A DNA stretch of 64,000 nucleotides from Chloroflexota bacterium (GTDB lineage Bacteria; Chloroflexota; Anaerolineae; Promineifilales; Promineifilaceae): assembly GCA_022616275.1 (NCBI GenBank), contig JAKEFB010000142.1:47687-111686 (forward strand), read 5' to 3'. The notes beneath the pieces are model-generated. The model made no database searches and was not told where the DNA came from. It was given only the letters and a program-made list of their open reading frames with translations. The position numbers and the translations under genes are program-made. Of this stretch, positions 18,364 through 27,310 are shown piece after piece. Positions within the stretch are counted from its first letter, which is position 1, and each line of letters starts with the position of its first letter.

Positions 18364-18795
18364 TCACTCACTGCGCAGGAAGGACCGCCAGCCGCCGCGC
18401 AGCCGGGCCGCTTCCCGCAGGTAGAGAGCGAAGGCCGGCCACCAGACCAGGTCGTTGGTCAGAATGGTCAGGCCAAAGAGCAATGGCAGGTCGCCCCGGG
18501 CGACCGACCAGGCAAAGCCGGCCGGTCCCAGCAGCTTGCCCAATAGCCCGATGGCGATCAGGTGGGGGTGGCGGTCCGGGTAGCGGGCCGCCCACCAGTA
18601 GGCCGGGGCGTAGACCAGGACAAACATGCCGACTACCTGCCACAGGGGCGGATAGTTGATGGGGTCCATGCCCAGCAGGTCAAAGAAGAGCCCAGGGAGG
18701 AGAACGTTGATTGCGCCCCAGACCAGGTTGTACACAGCGGCGGCGTAGAACCACGGCCGGTAACGAATTAACGTCGCGGAAGTGGCCTGGTCCAT
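18364..18795 (-). CDS. Small four-helix membrane protein of unknown function
   Basis: 143 aa with four hydrophobic helices: WFYAAAVYNLVWGAINVLLP, PPLWQVVGMFVLVYAPAYWW, LIAIGLLGKLLGPAGFAW and LTILTNDLVWWPAFALYL. I do not recognise a named family. The gene starts five bases after the end of the cystathionine gamma-synthase-like gene on the same strand, so the two are probably co-transcribed. The last residues (RSFLRSE) run into word-repeat DNA. Confidence 0.8.
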   Translation of the reverse strand: MDQATSATLIRYRPWFYAAAVYNLVWGAINVLLPGLFFDLLGMDPINYPPLWQVVGMFVLVYAPAYWWAARYPDRHPHLIAIGLLGKLLGPAGFAWSVARGDLPLLFGLTILTNDLVWWPAFALYLREAARLRGGWRSFLRSE

Positions 18796-18800
18796 ACCGT

Positions 18801-19976
18801 TCAGCCAGCGCCGCCGGCCGCCTTCAGGGCCTGGGCCAGGTCGGCAATCAAGTCCTGGACGTTTTCAATGCCGACTGAGAGGCGCACCAGGCCGGCGTCC
18901 ACCGCCAGGGGGGAATCAGCTACCGAGGCGTGGGTCATGGGCGCCGGCAACTCGATCAACGATTCGACGCCGCCCAGCGACTCGGCCAGGGTGAACAACT
19001 GCGTTTCACGGGCCACCACCCAGGCGGCCGCTTCCCCGGCGTGCAGCAGAAAGGAGACCATGCCGCCTGGCCCCTTCATTTGCCGCCGGGCCAGCTCGTG
19101 CTGGGGGTGGCTGTCCAGACCGGGGTATATGACCTCGGCCACGGCCGGATGATCGGCCAGGAATTGGGCCACCTGGGTGGCGTTGCGGCAGTGGGCCTCC
19201 ATCCGTAGGGCCAAGGTCTTGATCCCGCGCAGCGTCAGGAAGCAGTCCACCGGCCCCGGCACGGCGCCAATGGCGTTTTGCAAGAATTTCAATGTTTCGT
19301 AAATGGAGGTATCGTTGAGGATTATGACGCCGCCGACCACGTCCGAGTGGCCGCCGATGTACTTGGTGGTGCTGTGGATGACAAAATCGGCCCCCAGCTC
19401 CAGCGGCCGTTGCAAGGCGGGCGAGGCGAAGGTGTTGTCTACCCCCAGCCAGGCCCCGGCCTGGTGGGCGACCGCGGCCACGGCGGCAATGTCGGTCAGT
19501 CGCAGCATAGGATTGGTCGGCGTCTCCAGCCAGACCAGTTTTGTATTGGGGCGGAGCGCGGCCTGGACGGCCGCCAGGTTGCTGGTATCCACGTAGCTGA
19601 AGGCCAGGCCGTAATGGCCCAGGACCTTGTCAAAGAGGCGGAAGGTGCCCCCGTAGACGTCGTTGCCGCAGATGACGTGGTCGCCGGGTCTGACCAGGCG
19701 CAACAGGGTATCAATAGCGGCCATGCCGGAAGAAAAAGCCAGGGCGTGGCGGCCGCCTTCCAGGGCAGCCATCGCCGTTTGCAGCGCCGTGCGGGTGGGG
19801 TTGTCGGTCCGGGAATAATCGTAGCCCTGGTGCCGGCCAACGTCGGCCTGGGCGTAGGTGGAGGTCTGGTAAATGGGAGTCATGACCGCACCGGTGGCCG
19901 GATCGGGCTCGACGCCGGCGTGGACGGCGAGAGTCTCGAATTTTAGATTTTGGATTTTAGATTTTGGATTATGCAA
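18801..19976 (-). CDS. Cystathionine gamma-synthase/lyase family PLP enzyme
   Basis: 391 aa member of the Cys/Met metabolism PLP family. Visible are ETLAVHAG at the start of the fold, YSRTDNPTR (58 region), the substrate region FSSGMAAI near 85, and the PLP lysine K205 in HSTTKYIGGHSD. The enzyme makes or cleaves cystathionine or a related thioether; MetB, MetC and lyase activities cannot be separated by eye. The first 11 codons (MHNPKSKIQNL) read straight through word-repeat DNA at 19940-19976. The original start was probably close to LKFETLAVHAG, so the N terminus is spacer-derived. It is probably co-transcribed with the small membrane protein downstream. Confidence 0.9.
   Translation of the reverse strand: MHNPKSKIQNLKFETLAVHAGVEPDPATGAVMTPIYQTSTYAQADVGRHQGYDYSRTDNPTRTALQTAMAALEGGRHALAFSSGMAAIDTLLRLVRPGDHVICGNDVYGGTFRLFDKVLGHYGLAFSYVDTSNLAAVQAALRPNTKLVWLETPTNPMLRLTDIAAVAAVAHQAGAWLGVDNTFASPALQRPLELGADFVIHSTTKYIGGHSDVVGGVIILNDTSIYETLKFLQNAIGAVPGPVDCFLTLRGIKTLALRMEAHCRNATQVAQFLADHPAVAEVIYPGLDSHPQHELARRQMKGPGGMVSFLLHAGEAAAWVVARETQLFTLAESLGGVESLIELPAPMTHASVADSPLAVDAGLVRLSVGIENVQDLIADLAQALKAAGGAG
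19940..19976. repeat. Word repeat (TTTTAGATTTTGGA) forming the start of a gene
   Basis: Three near copies of TTTTAGATTTTGGA. On the minus strand they encode the first residues of the cystathionine gamma-synthase-like protein (PKSKIQN). The same words occur at 14169-14224 and 56388-56416. Confidence 0.7.
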
Positions 19977-20047
19977 GGGAAAGATGCTCCTTATTTCTTA
20001 ACTTCTATTGCCTGTGGATTGTAGTCGGGAATCGGGTAGACTGCCAA

Positions 20048-20084
20048 TAAAAAAACCCTCTGGGTGGTCATAAACCCAGAGGGT
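20048..20084 (-). terminator. Rho-independent terminator-like hairpin (minus strand)
   Basis: ACCCTCTGGGT (20055-20065) pairs perfectly with ACCCAGAGGGT (20074-20084). On the minus strand it is followed by a T run. It sits in the 170-base divergent gap upstream of the cystathionine gamma-synthase-like gene, so it would end a short leader transcript and could be an attenuator. There is too little room upstream for a SAM riboswitch. Confidence 0.6.
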
Positions 20085-20148
20085 CTTCCTTGAGCTAAAA
20101 GGGGATTTACAGTAAAAATAGCATAGTTTTAACGGCCGTCAAGCGAGC

Positions 20149-23100
20149 ATGAAACGGATACCTCAACTGGCCGGCTGGCCGGCCGCCGCCCTGGTTTTCT
20201 TCTCAGCGCTGATTGGTGGGCTGGCCGCCGGCCGGAACCTGTATGAGTGGCTCTTTCCTCGGGCCACATGGCTGGGTCGCCTGCTCCCGGCGCTGTTCCT
20301 GGCTGTGGCGGCGGCCGCCCTCGGCCTGGGCGTGTGGCGCTGGCTGAGCGTGGGGCAGGGGAGGCAGCAAGACAAGGAGACAAAGAGACAAGGGGAGAGG
20401 GAGAAATTGCTGTGTCTCCCCCTCTCTATCACCTGGCAGGCTTTCCTGCCGCTGCTCCTGAACCTGGCCTATTTACCCGTTCCGGCGGTGGACCCGGTAC
20501 GCGGCCGTTTTTTCTTCCTGGCCAGCTTGTGGCTGGTGGCCCTGTTGCTGGCCTGGCTGCTGGTCCGGCCGGCCGCCTGGCGCTGGCTGGGTCTGCTTTT
20601 TGTGGTGGCTTTTTTGTCGCCCGTGTACCTGTTTACCCTGGGCCGGACGGTTGGCACGGCCGATACCTTTGAGTTTCAGGTCGTCGTGCCCCAATTGGGC
20701 ATCGTCCACCCAACCGGCTATCCCCTTTACTTGCTGCTAACCAGGCTGTTCACCTTTCTGCCGCTACACTCCGTCGCCTGGCGGGTCAACCTGGCTACGG
20801 CCGTCTATGGCCTCATTGCCGCCGGCCTGGTCTACCTGCTGGTCCGGCGCCTGGCCGGCCGCCCCCTGCCGGCCGTGCTGGCGGCCGTCCTCTTTGGCCT
20901 GTCCCCCACCTTCTGGAGCCAGGCAGTCGAGGCCGAGGTTTACACCCTGCACGCCTGTATTGTGGCGGCGGCCTTGTTGTTGATGGGGGAGAGGGGGAGA
21001 CAAGGAGACAGGGAGACCGCACGGCAACCCCGGGTGCCTGCGTCCCTTTTGCTGGCCTTCGTCCTGGGCCTGGGCCTGACCAACCACCTGACCACCGTTC
21101 TCCTCCTCCCCCCAGCCGCCCTGGCCCTCCTATTCACCCTCCTCCACCCCAAAAAGCCAATCCCTAACCCCAAACCCTCAGTCCTCAGTCCTCAGTCCTC
21201 AGTCCTCATCACTCATTGCTCATTGCTCGTTGCTCTCTTCCTCCTCCCCCTCCTCCTCTACGCTTACTTACCGTTGCGTTGGGCGGCCGTGAATGGCGAG
21301 CCGATGGGCGTGGCCCGGTTTGTGGACTGGGTGATCGGCGGCCGCTTCCAGGGGGCGCTGCAACTGGGGGCCTGGCTGCGTGACCCGGCCCGCTACCAGG
21401 TCGTCGGCCGGCTGCTGGCGGCCGAATGGGCCTGGACCACACTGCCCTGGGTTGGATTGGGCCTGGCCGTCCTGGCCTGGCGGCAGCGGCGAATGGCCGC
21501 CATCCTGCTCCTCACCTGGCTGGGAACACTCTTTTACGCCCTCAACTATTACGTGCCCGACCTGTCTGTTTTCCTCATTCCGGCCCACCTGGTTATGGCC
21601 GTGTGCTGGGGGATGGGCGTGGCGGCCGTCGTGGATGCCATCAACACCTGGCGGCCGGCGCGCGGCAGCCGGTTGTCCTCCCTGGCTGGGGTATTCTTGT
21701 TAGCTCTGATGTTTCCCGTCCTGATGGCGGCCGTGGACCACTGGCCGGCCGTGGACGCCTCCCGGGATGACGGCCGGGCGGCCTGGGGCCGGGCAGTGCT
21801 GGCGCTCCCCCTCGACCCCCAGGGGGCGATCCTGGCCGACAGCGACAAATTCCCGCCTCTCTACTACCTGCAGCAGGCTGAAGGGCTGCGGCCGGAGATG
21901 GACATCGTCGTCCTGCCGGACGAAGCCGCCTACCGGGCCGAGCTGGAGGCACGGCTGGCCACCGGCCAGAGCGTTTATCTGGCCCGTTTCTTGCCGGGGC
22001 TGGAGGGTCTTTACAGCCTGCGCTCGGTGGGGCCGTTGATCGAGGTGAGCCGGGCGCCGCTGGCGGCGCTGCCGGACGGCGTCCTGGCCAGTGACCTGGC
22101 CTTTGGCCCGATACGCCTGCTGGGTTATGACGTGACGGTTGCCTCGCCGCTGGCTGGGGGTGAGTCGGCCGTCACCTTTTACTGGCAGGCAACTGAGCCG
22201 GTAATTGATTTGTGGATCGTGTACGCCCGCTGGGCCGGGCCGGGGTACGAGGGGCCGGTCTCGGGCCAGCACCCGGCCAACAACAGTTACCCGGCCAACG
22301 CCTGGAAGGCGGACGAGGTGGTGGCTGACTTCCACCAACTGCCTCGGCCGGTCCTCAATAAGCCAGAAACGCTGGCGCTGCAAGTAGCCCTGGCCCCACC
22401 CTTTACCCCTGCCTCAGAGCTGGCCTGGCAGACGGTGACCCAGGTAATCGTCCGGCCGCCGGAAGCGGTGGTCGCAGACCGGCCGCTACGCGCCCAACTC
22501 GGCCCGGCTCTCCTGACCGGCGTGTCCTTTGCGGGCCAGACCCGGCCGGGCACAGCCTTGCCCCTGCTTTTGAATGGTTGCGGCCAGGGGTTGGACGAGC
22601 TGGTCTTTACCCTCCGCCTGATGGATGAGACGGGCAACGCCGCCTGGCAGGAGAACCGGGAGGTGCCGGCGGTGACGTGCGACAGCCCTCGCGTTCTGTC
22701 CACTCACATTTCGACGACTGTATCGGCCGGCCGGTACGCTGTTTTTGCCCACCATCCCCGCTACCCGGCGGTGTGTGGCTGGCTGGCCCCGGCCGGCGAA
22801 GGGTGTGTGCTAGGGACGGTGATCGTTAGCGGCGTGCCGCTGCCTGAAGGGGCGACCAATTTCGACGACAAAATTGCCCTGTTGGACGTGGAACTGCCGG
22901 AGGTGGAGTTGCGGCCGGGCGGCCAGTTGGCCGTCCACCTCACCTGGCAGGCGCTGGCGCCGCTGGCGGAAAATTACACCGTCTTTGTCCAGGTGCTGGA
23001 TGCCCAGGACCGGATCGTGGGCCAGGTGGACAACTGGCCACTGCAAGGGACATACCCGACCGGCCAGTGGTCCCCCGGCGAAGTGGTCAGCGACCCCTAC

Positions 23101-23259
23101 CTGATCCAGCTTGACGAGGAGTTGCCGCCGGGGCAGTACCGCTTGCAGGTCGGCTGGTATTTACTGGCTACGCTGCGCCGGCTGCCGGTCCTGGACGAAA
23201 GCGGCGCGGCCGTGGACGACAAGGTCGTGATCCCCGGGCTGGTATACTTGACAAGGTGA
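20149..23259 (+). CDS. DUF2723-family polytopic membrane protein with extracytoplasmic C-terminal half
   Basis: 1036 aa. The N-terminal 570 residues hold roughly a dozen hydrophobic helices and the DUF2723 hallmark DTFEFQVVVPQLGIVHPTGY near 170-190. This family has a GT-C/protein O-mannosyltransferase-like fold. The C-terminal 450 residues are soluble and beta-rich (FYWQATEPVIDLWIVYARW, LTWQALAPLAENYTVFVQVL), predicted outside the membrane. Three low-complexity segments are in-frame word repeats: about residues 74-85, 279-290 and 343-362. They lie in loops between helices, where extra length may be tolerated. A role in sugar transfer to lipid or protein at the cell surface is an inference. 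Confidence 0.85.
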   Translation: MKRIPQLAGWPAAALVFFSALIGGLAAGRNLYEWLFPRATWLGRLLPALFLAVAAAALGLGVWRWLSVGQGRQQDKETKRQGEREKLLCLPLSITWQAFLPLLLNLAYLPVPAVDPVRGRFFFLASLWLVALLLAWLLVRPAAWRWLGLLFVVAFLSPVYLFTLGRTVGTADTFEFQVVVPQLGIVHPTGYPLYLLLTRLFTFLPLHSVAWRVNLATAVYGLIAAGLVYLLVRRLAGRPLPAVLAAVLFGLSPTFWSQAVEAEVYTLHACIVAAALLLMGERGRQGDRETARQPRVPASLLLAFVLGLGLTNHLTTVLLLPPAALALLFTLLHPKKPIPNPKPSVLSPQSSVLITHCSLLVALFLLPLLLYAYLPLRWAAVNGEPMGVARFVDWVIGGRFQGALQLGAWLRDPARYQVVGRLLAAEWAWTTLPWVGLGLAVLAWRQRRMAAILLLTWLGTLFYALNYYVPDLSVFLIPAHLVMAVCWGMGVAAVVDAINTWRPARGSRLSSLAGVFLLALMFPVLMAAVDHWPAVDASRDDGRAAWGRAVLALPLDPQGAILADSDKFPPLYYLQQAEGLRPEMDIVVLPDEAAYRAELEARLATGQSVYLARFLPGLEGLYSLRSVGPLIEVSRAPLAALPDGVLASDLAFGPIRLLGYDVTVASPLAGGESAVTFYWQATEPVIDLWIVYARWAGPGYEGPVSGQHPANNSYPANAWKADEVVADFHQLPRPVLNKPETLALQVALAPPFTPASELAWQTVTQVIVRPPEAVVADRPLRAQLGPALLTGVSFAGQTRPGTALPLLLNGCGQGLDELVFTLRLMDETGNAAWQENREVPAVTCDSPRVLSTHISTTVSAGRYAVFAHHPRYPAVCGWLAPAGEGCVLGTVIVSGVPLPEGATNFDDKIALLDVELPEVELRPGGQLAVHLTWQALAPLAENYTVFVQVLDAQDRIVGQVDNWPLQGTYPTGQWSPGEVVSDPYLIQLDEELPPGQYRLQVGWYLLATLRRLPVLDESGAAVDDKVVIPGLVYLTR
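20369..20403. repeat. In-frame word repeat (GACAAGGA/GACAAAGA) in the DUF2723 gene
   Basis: Near-tandem GACAAGGAGACAAAGAGAC followed by GGGAGAGGGAGA. It encodes a charged DKETKRQGERE segment in the loop after the second helix. A related block lies at 20984-21016. Confidence 0.7.
20984..21016. repeat. Second in-frame GGGGAGA/GACAAGGA word repeat in the DUF2723 gene
   Basis: GGGGGAGAGGGGGAGACAAG followed by GAGACAGGGAGA. It encodes GERGRQGDRET between two membrane helices and closely matches words at 20369-20403 and 50684-50760. Confidence 0.7.
21176..21234. repeat. In-frame word repeat (CTCAGTC and CTCATTG words) in the DUF2723 gene
   Basis: Five near copies of CCTCAGT, then CTCATTGCTCATTGCTCGTTG. 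It encodes PSVLSPQSSVLITHCSLL between two helices. Confidence 0.7.
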
Positions 23260-23271
23260 GGGGGAGATGAG

Positions 23272-23655
23272 TTGAGAGTTCGTAGCGAACTCCGGCCAAC
23301 TCCGGTGACAAGGGGAAGGGGGGCGGGGATTGAACACGGATTGGCGGGATTGGCGGATTGGGGGCAGGAGGCCTTGACCAACGCTGCCAAACACGCCCAG
23401 GCCAGCCTGGTCGAAGTGGCGCTGAAATACCAGGCCGGCAAGCTGGTTCTCATGGTCAAGGATGATGGTGTTGGTTTTGAAGTGAAGCAGAATCCGCTTT
23501 TCGCCAGTTCCGCGCCTGGGGCCGGTCTATCGGGCTTGATGGAACATTTTCAACTCCTGGGCGGGCAGGTAGAAGTAGATTCTTCGCCCGGCCGGGGCAC
23601 GATGCTGGTCGCCTGGTGCCAGGTTAACGAGGTTCTGCCTAGCAACACCACCTGA
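23272..23655 (+). pseudogene. Fragment of a NarL-type sensor histidine kinase (ATPase domain only)
   Basis: The frame from TTG 23272 contains the C-terminal half of a HATPase_c domain: QEALTNAAKHAQAS (N box), VKDDGVGFEV (G1), then GLSGLMEHFQLLGGQVEVDS and SPGRGT (G2). No dimerisation or sensor domain precedes it. The first 30 residues are encoded by spacer-type DNA, including GATTGGCGGGATTGGCGGAT and the palindrome GAGTTCG-TAG-CGAACTC at 23276-23292. I read it as a kinase gene cut by rearrangement at a word repeat. It may still be translated, but no response regulator is nearby. Confidence 0.75.
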
Positions 23656-23670
23656 AGCGGTTACTACGAA

Positions 23671-26600
23671 CTAATAACCAGCCAGCTCTTCTACCAGGTT
23701 GGCCATCGTTTCCGGCAGGTCGGCCGCCTGGCCCCTGGCGCGGGCGGTAGCAACAACTTCGGGGGGCAGCGTGGCGGCCACAGCTTCCAGGCGCTGGCCG
23801 GCAACGTCGGCAAACCATTGTGAGTTGGCCACAAAGGGGTGGCGGCCCGCCAGGGCGTACAGCTCGACGGCCCGTTCTGCCTGGCCCTGGTCGGCCAGCG
23901 ACAAGGCCGCCGCCGGCAGGGCCAGCATCAGGGGGACAAAGCCCCGAATCTCCAGCCCAATGGCCAGGGCTTCCCGGAGCAGCGGCCGGGCCAACTCTGC
24001 GTTTCCCAGGGCCAGAGCGGCCGCGCTGCCGGCGGCCAGCGCCCAGCTTAACTCGTCACGTTGTTTTATTTCCTGGTAAACACCGGCGCTTTCTTCCAGC
24101 GACTGCCAGGCCCCCTGGGCATCGTCCTGGACGAGCTGCAGGCAGCCCAGCAGAAACAGGCCAAAGCCGATCCCCCAGCGGAAGTGGCTACCCTGCAAAA
24201 CGGCCAGGCTGCTCTGGGCCTGGGCTTCGTCGTATCGGCCCAGGTACAGATCGGCCTGCGCGGCCAGGAGTTGGACCTGGATTACACCAAAACGGCTGCC
24301 CAGGTCGGCGAAATGGCCGGCACTTTCGACCAGCAAGGTTCTGGCCTCGCTAAATTTGCCTAGCAGCTTGGCCGTCTCGCCCAGGCTGGTTAACACCTGG
24401 GCCAGACCCTGCCGGAAGTGAATGGCCCGGAAAATTTGCAAAGCCTCTTGCAACAATGGTTCGGCCGCTTCAAACTGTCCCTGATACAGAAGAGTAACCC
24501 CCAGGCCCCACAGGGTAGAGGCAATGCCATACTTGTTACCCAGTCGCTGGTACAGGGGTAAAGTTTCGCCTAACAACCGGTGGGCTTCACCGTACTCCCC
24601 CAGGTGAACGGCTAACCAGCCGAGTTGCTCCACCGAAGTGGCCTCGCCCCAGGCATCGTCTAGCGAGCGGTAGAGAGCCAGACTCTCGTGGTAAAAGTGA
24701 CGGGCCTCTTCGCGGCGGCCGGCGAAGCGAGACACGCCGGCCATTTGCTGAAGGATCAGTGCCTTTTCGGCGCGCGCGTCCTGGCCGGCCAGCTCCGGCC
24801 GTTCCAGAATGGCCGCCGCTTCCTGGATGAGCTGGCCGGCCGGGCCACTCTGGCCGATAGACTGGCTGAAGTTGCTCTGCCAGGCCAGTAACCTGGCCTG
24901 CGCCTGGAGAAGGCCGGCCGGCGGGGACGCCGCCTGGGTCACCAGCGAGGCCAGCCGCCCGACCGTCTGGCGGTAGATCGCTTCGCCTTCGTGGAAGCGG
25001 CCGCGCCGCCGGTAAAAGTAGGCCAGGCAATCGGCCGCTTCCTTCAGCCCGGTTACCCGGCCCTGGTCTATCCTCCAGTTCCAGGCCAGGCGGATATTTT
25101 CCAGTTCCATTTCCAGCTCGACCAGCGCCACTTCGGCCCGGGCGCCTTTCAGTTCAGCATCACCTTGGGGCAGCATCTCCCAGTAATGGGCGGCGTGCCG
25201 TTCGCGGGCGGCTCTCTCTTCCTCCGGCCAACGGGCCAGTTGTTCGGCGGCGTACTGGCGCAATAGGGCGTGGACCTCATAGCGGCCGGCCGGGTCGCGG
25301 TGGAGGAGGGATTTGTTAACCAGGGTAATCAGCTCTTGCAGCGACGCACCACTGACCTGTTGGGCCGCCGGCCGGGTGAAACCACCGCGGAAGACGGACA
25401 GTTGGCGGAAGACCTGCTGTTCCCGCTCGCCCAGCAGATTCCAGGAGTAATCAAAAATGGCCCGGACACTGCGGTGCCGCTCCGGCACGTCGCTCAAGTC
25501 TGTTTCCAGGAAGTCCAGGCCCTGGCCGATTTCCTCGGCGATTTCGGCCGGGCTGAGCATCTCCACCCAGGCGGCGGCCAGGAGAATGGCCAGCGGCATG
25601 CCCTGGACCAGCCGGCAAATACGAGCCAGGGCCGGCAGGTCGCCCTCGTTTAGCTGGTAGCCAGGCCGGACCCGGCGCGCGCCTTGCAAGAAAAGTTGGA
25701 CGGCAGCGTAGTTGGCTGCTTCGTCTACGGCCAGGGATCTACCCGGGCCTTCCTCTTGTCGAGGAAAGTCCAGCCCCTGGATGGGAAAGAGTTGCTCATT
25801 TTGCAGCCGGAGCCGCTCTCGGGAGGTGGCCAGAATGTAAACGCCCGGCGCCGCCCGGAGAATGTCGCTGACCAGTTCTGTGGCGGCCGGTAGTTGCTCA
25901 AAGCCATCCAGGAGCAGGAGCACGTTTTTGTGCTGCAGGTAGTCGAGCAGTTGTTGGCGCGGTTCACGCCCTTCGGAAAAGGTAAAGTTGAGCGCCCTGG
26001 CCACGGCCGGCAAGAGGTTTTCGGCCGATTCCAGCAAGACCAGGGAGACGAAATAGACGCCATGCTCGTAACTGCCCAGTTGCCTTTCAGCGGCGGCCAG
26101 GGCCAGGCGGCTTTTGCCCATGCCGCCGGCGCCCAGAATCGTCACCAGCCGGACGGTGGGATCGGCCAGCAGTTGGCCCAGGGCGGCCAGCTCTGCCTGG
26201 CGGCCGACAAAGGGCGTGGTCTGGAGCGGCAGGTTGTGGCGGCGGGAAGGCGTCAGCGTGCCCATCATCGGTTGGGGAGTGGGAGTAGCGATGGGCAGTG
26301 GTTCGCTGTCCCTATTTGCCTTGACCTGCTGCAAAAGGAGTTCCAACTCCGCGCCAACCAGGCGCACGCTGGGGATACGCTCGCGGGGGTCTTTGGCCAG
26401 CATCCGGTAGAGCAGGTCGGCCAGGGCGTCGGGCACATCCGTCCGGAAACTGGCCAGGTCAGGTGTGGGCTGGCGCAAGATGGCGGCCAGGATGGCGTTA
26501 ACCGTCTCGCCGGCAAACGGCTGCCGGCCGGTCAGCATCTCGAACAGCATGACCCCGAAAGCCCAGATGTCGGAACGAGTGTCCAGCGTTTCCCCTTCGC

Positions 26601-27165
26601 ATGCTTCCGGGCTAAGATAGGCCAGCGTCCCCACGATCATCCCGGCCTGGGTCAGCCGGGCGCCGTCGGCCAGATAGGCAACACCAAAATCGCTGAGGCG
26701 TGGCGTACCGTCTTCAGCCAGCAGGACGTTGGCCGGCTTGAGGTCCCGGTGAATGATGCCCAGCCGGTGGGCACGGGTCAGGGCGTCGGTCAAATCCAGG
26801 GCAATCTCGACGGCTTGCTTGATGGGCAATGGGCCGCGCTGGCTGATCAATTCCTGTAGTGAGCCGCCGCCGACAAATTCCATGACCATGTAGTGGCGGC
26901 CGCCTTCTTCTACGGTGGCCAACACTTTGACGATGCTGGGATGGTTGAGCTGGCGCAGTGCTTCCCCCTCGCGAACAAAGCGCTCGACCATATCGGGATG
27001 GCTGGCCACGATCTCGGGCTTGAGCGCCTTGACGGCCACCGGCTGGCCCGTTTGCCGGTCCTGGCCCCGGTACACGTCTCCCATTCCTCCCCGGCCAAGC
27101 AACACCAACGCCGGGTCGCCTATCTCAAACCGGCCGGCAATTAATAACGGTTCAGGAGATGACAT
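23671..27165 (-). CDS. Ser/Thr protein kinase - STAND (NB-ARC) ATPase - TPR protein
   Basis: 1164 aa, same architecture as the protein at 12885-15923. The kinase is intact: GRGGMGDVY (24-32), Lys46, HRDLKPAN (139-146), DFG (159-161). It is followed by FVGRQ, STAND Walker A GAGGMGKS (345-352), and Walker B VLLLLDGFEQ near 425. After a winged-helix region (QQVSGASLQELITLVNKSLL) come about a dozen TPR-like repeats to the C terminus. No membrane helix is apparent. It should act as a cytoplasmic signalling switch; input and targets are unknown. The two proteins are diverged paralogues. Confidence 0.92.
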   Translation of the reverse strand: MSSPEPLLIAGRFEIGDPALVLLGRGGMGDVYRGQDRQTGQPVAVKALKPEIVASHPDMVERFVREGEALRQLNHPSIVKVLATVEEGGRHYMVMEFVGGGSLQELISQRGPLPIKQAVEIALDLTDALTRAHRLGIIHRDLKPANVLLAEDGTPRLSDFGVAYLADGARLTQAGMIVGTLAYLSPEACEGETLDTRSDIWAFGVMLFEMLTGRQPFAGETVNAILAAILRQPTPDLASFRTDVPDALADLLYRMLAKDPRERIPSVRLVGAELELLLQQVKANRDSEPLPIATPTPQPMMGTLTPSRRHNLPLQTTPFVGRQAELAALGQLLADPTVRLVTILGAGGMGKSRLALAAAERQLGSYEHGVYFVSLVLLESAENLLPAVARALNFTFSEGREPRQQLLDYLQHKNVLLLLDGFEQLPAATELVSDILRAAPGVYILATSRERLRLQNEQLFPIQGLDFPRQEEGPGRSLAVDEAANYAAVQLFLQGARRVRPGYQLNEGDLPALARICRLVQGMPLAILLAAAWVEMLSPAEIAEEIGQGLDFLETDLSDVPERHRSVRAIFDYSWNLLGEREQQVFRQLSVFRGGFTRPAAQQVSGASLQELITLVNKSLLHRDPAGRYEVHALLRQYAAEQLARWPEEERAARERHAAHYWEMLPQGDAELKGARAEVALVELEMELENIRLAWNWRIDQGRVTGLKEAADCLAYFYRRRGRFHEGEAIYRQTVGRLASLVTQAASPPAGLLQAQARLLAWQSNFSQSIGQSGPAGQLIQEAAAILERPELAGQDARAEKALILQQMAGVSRFAGRREEARHFYHESLALYRSLDDAWGEATSVEQLGWLAVHLGEYGEAHRLLGETLPLYQRLGNKYGIASTLWGLGVTLLYQGQFEAAEPLLQEALQIFRAIHFRQGLAQVLTSLGETAKLLGKFSEARTLLVESAGHFADLGSRFGVIQVQLLAAQADLYLGRYDEAQAQSSLAVLQGSHFRWGIGFGLFLLGCLQLVQDDAQGAWQSLEESAGVYQEIKQRDELSWALAAGSAAALALGNAELARPLLREALAIGLEIRGFVPLMLALPAAALSLADQGQAERAVELYALAGRHPFVANSQWFADVAGQRLEAVAATLPPEVVATARARGQAADLPETMANLVEELAGY

Positions 27166-27208
27166 TACCAGGGATTATAATAACCGGAAACGGCGAAAGC
27201 CAGTGGAG

Positions 27209-27310
27209 TTAGAGTGGGGTGGCGGCCGCCAGGAATTCCCGGACTGTTTGCCGCAAGCGCTGCGGGTCGGCCGGATAGAATTGGCCAGCCACGGCCGGTT
27301 GGCGGATCAT
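27209..27310 (-). pseudogene. Truncated MEMO-family (AmmeMemoRadiSam protein B) gene
   Basis: ATG at 27310 opens MIRQPAVAGQFYPADP and continues LRQTVREFLAAATPL to a TAA at 27211-27209, only 33 codons. The MIRxPAVAGxFYP opening is the invariant N terminus of MEMO proteins, which normally run to about 270 residues. A good Shine-Dalgarno (GGGAG) still precedes it. The rest of the gene is missing; the next gene on this strand begins its terminal codons further downstream at 27165. The intact AmmeMemoRadiSam radical SAM gene lies 1.25 kb away at 28561, so a once complete MEMO locus appears to have been cut. Confidence 0.8.

Noticed and set aside
19977-20148. SAM riboswitch in front of the cystathionine gamma-synthase-like gene
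   Set aside because: Only about 60 bases lie between the divergent gene start and the hairpin, too few for a SAM aptamer, and no conserved aptamer pattern is visible.
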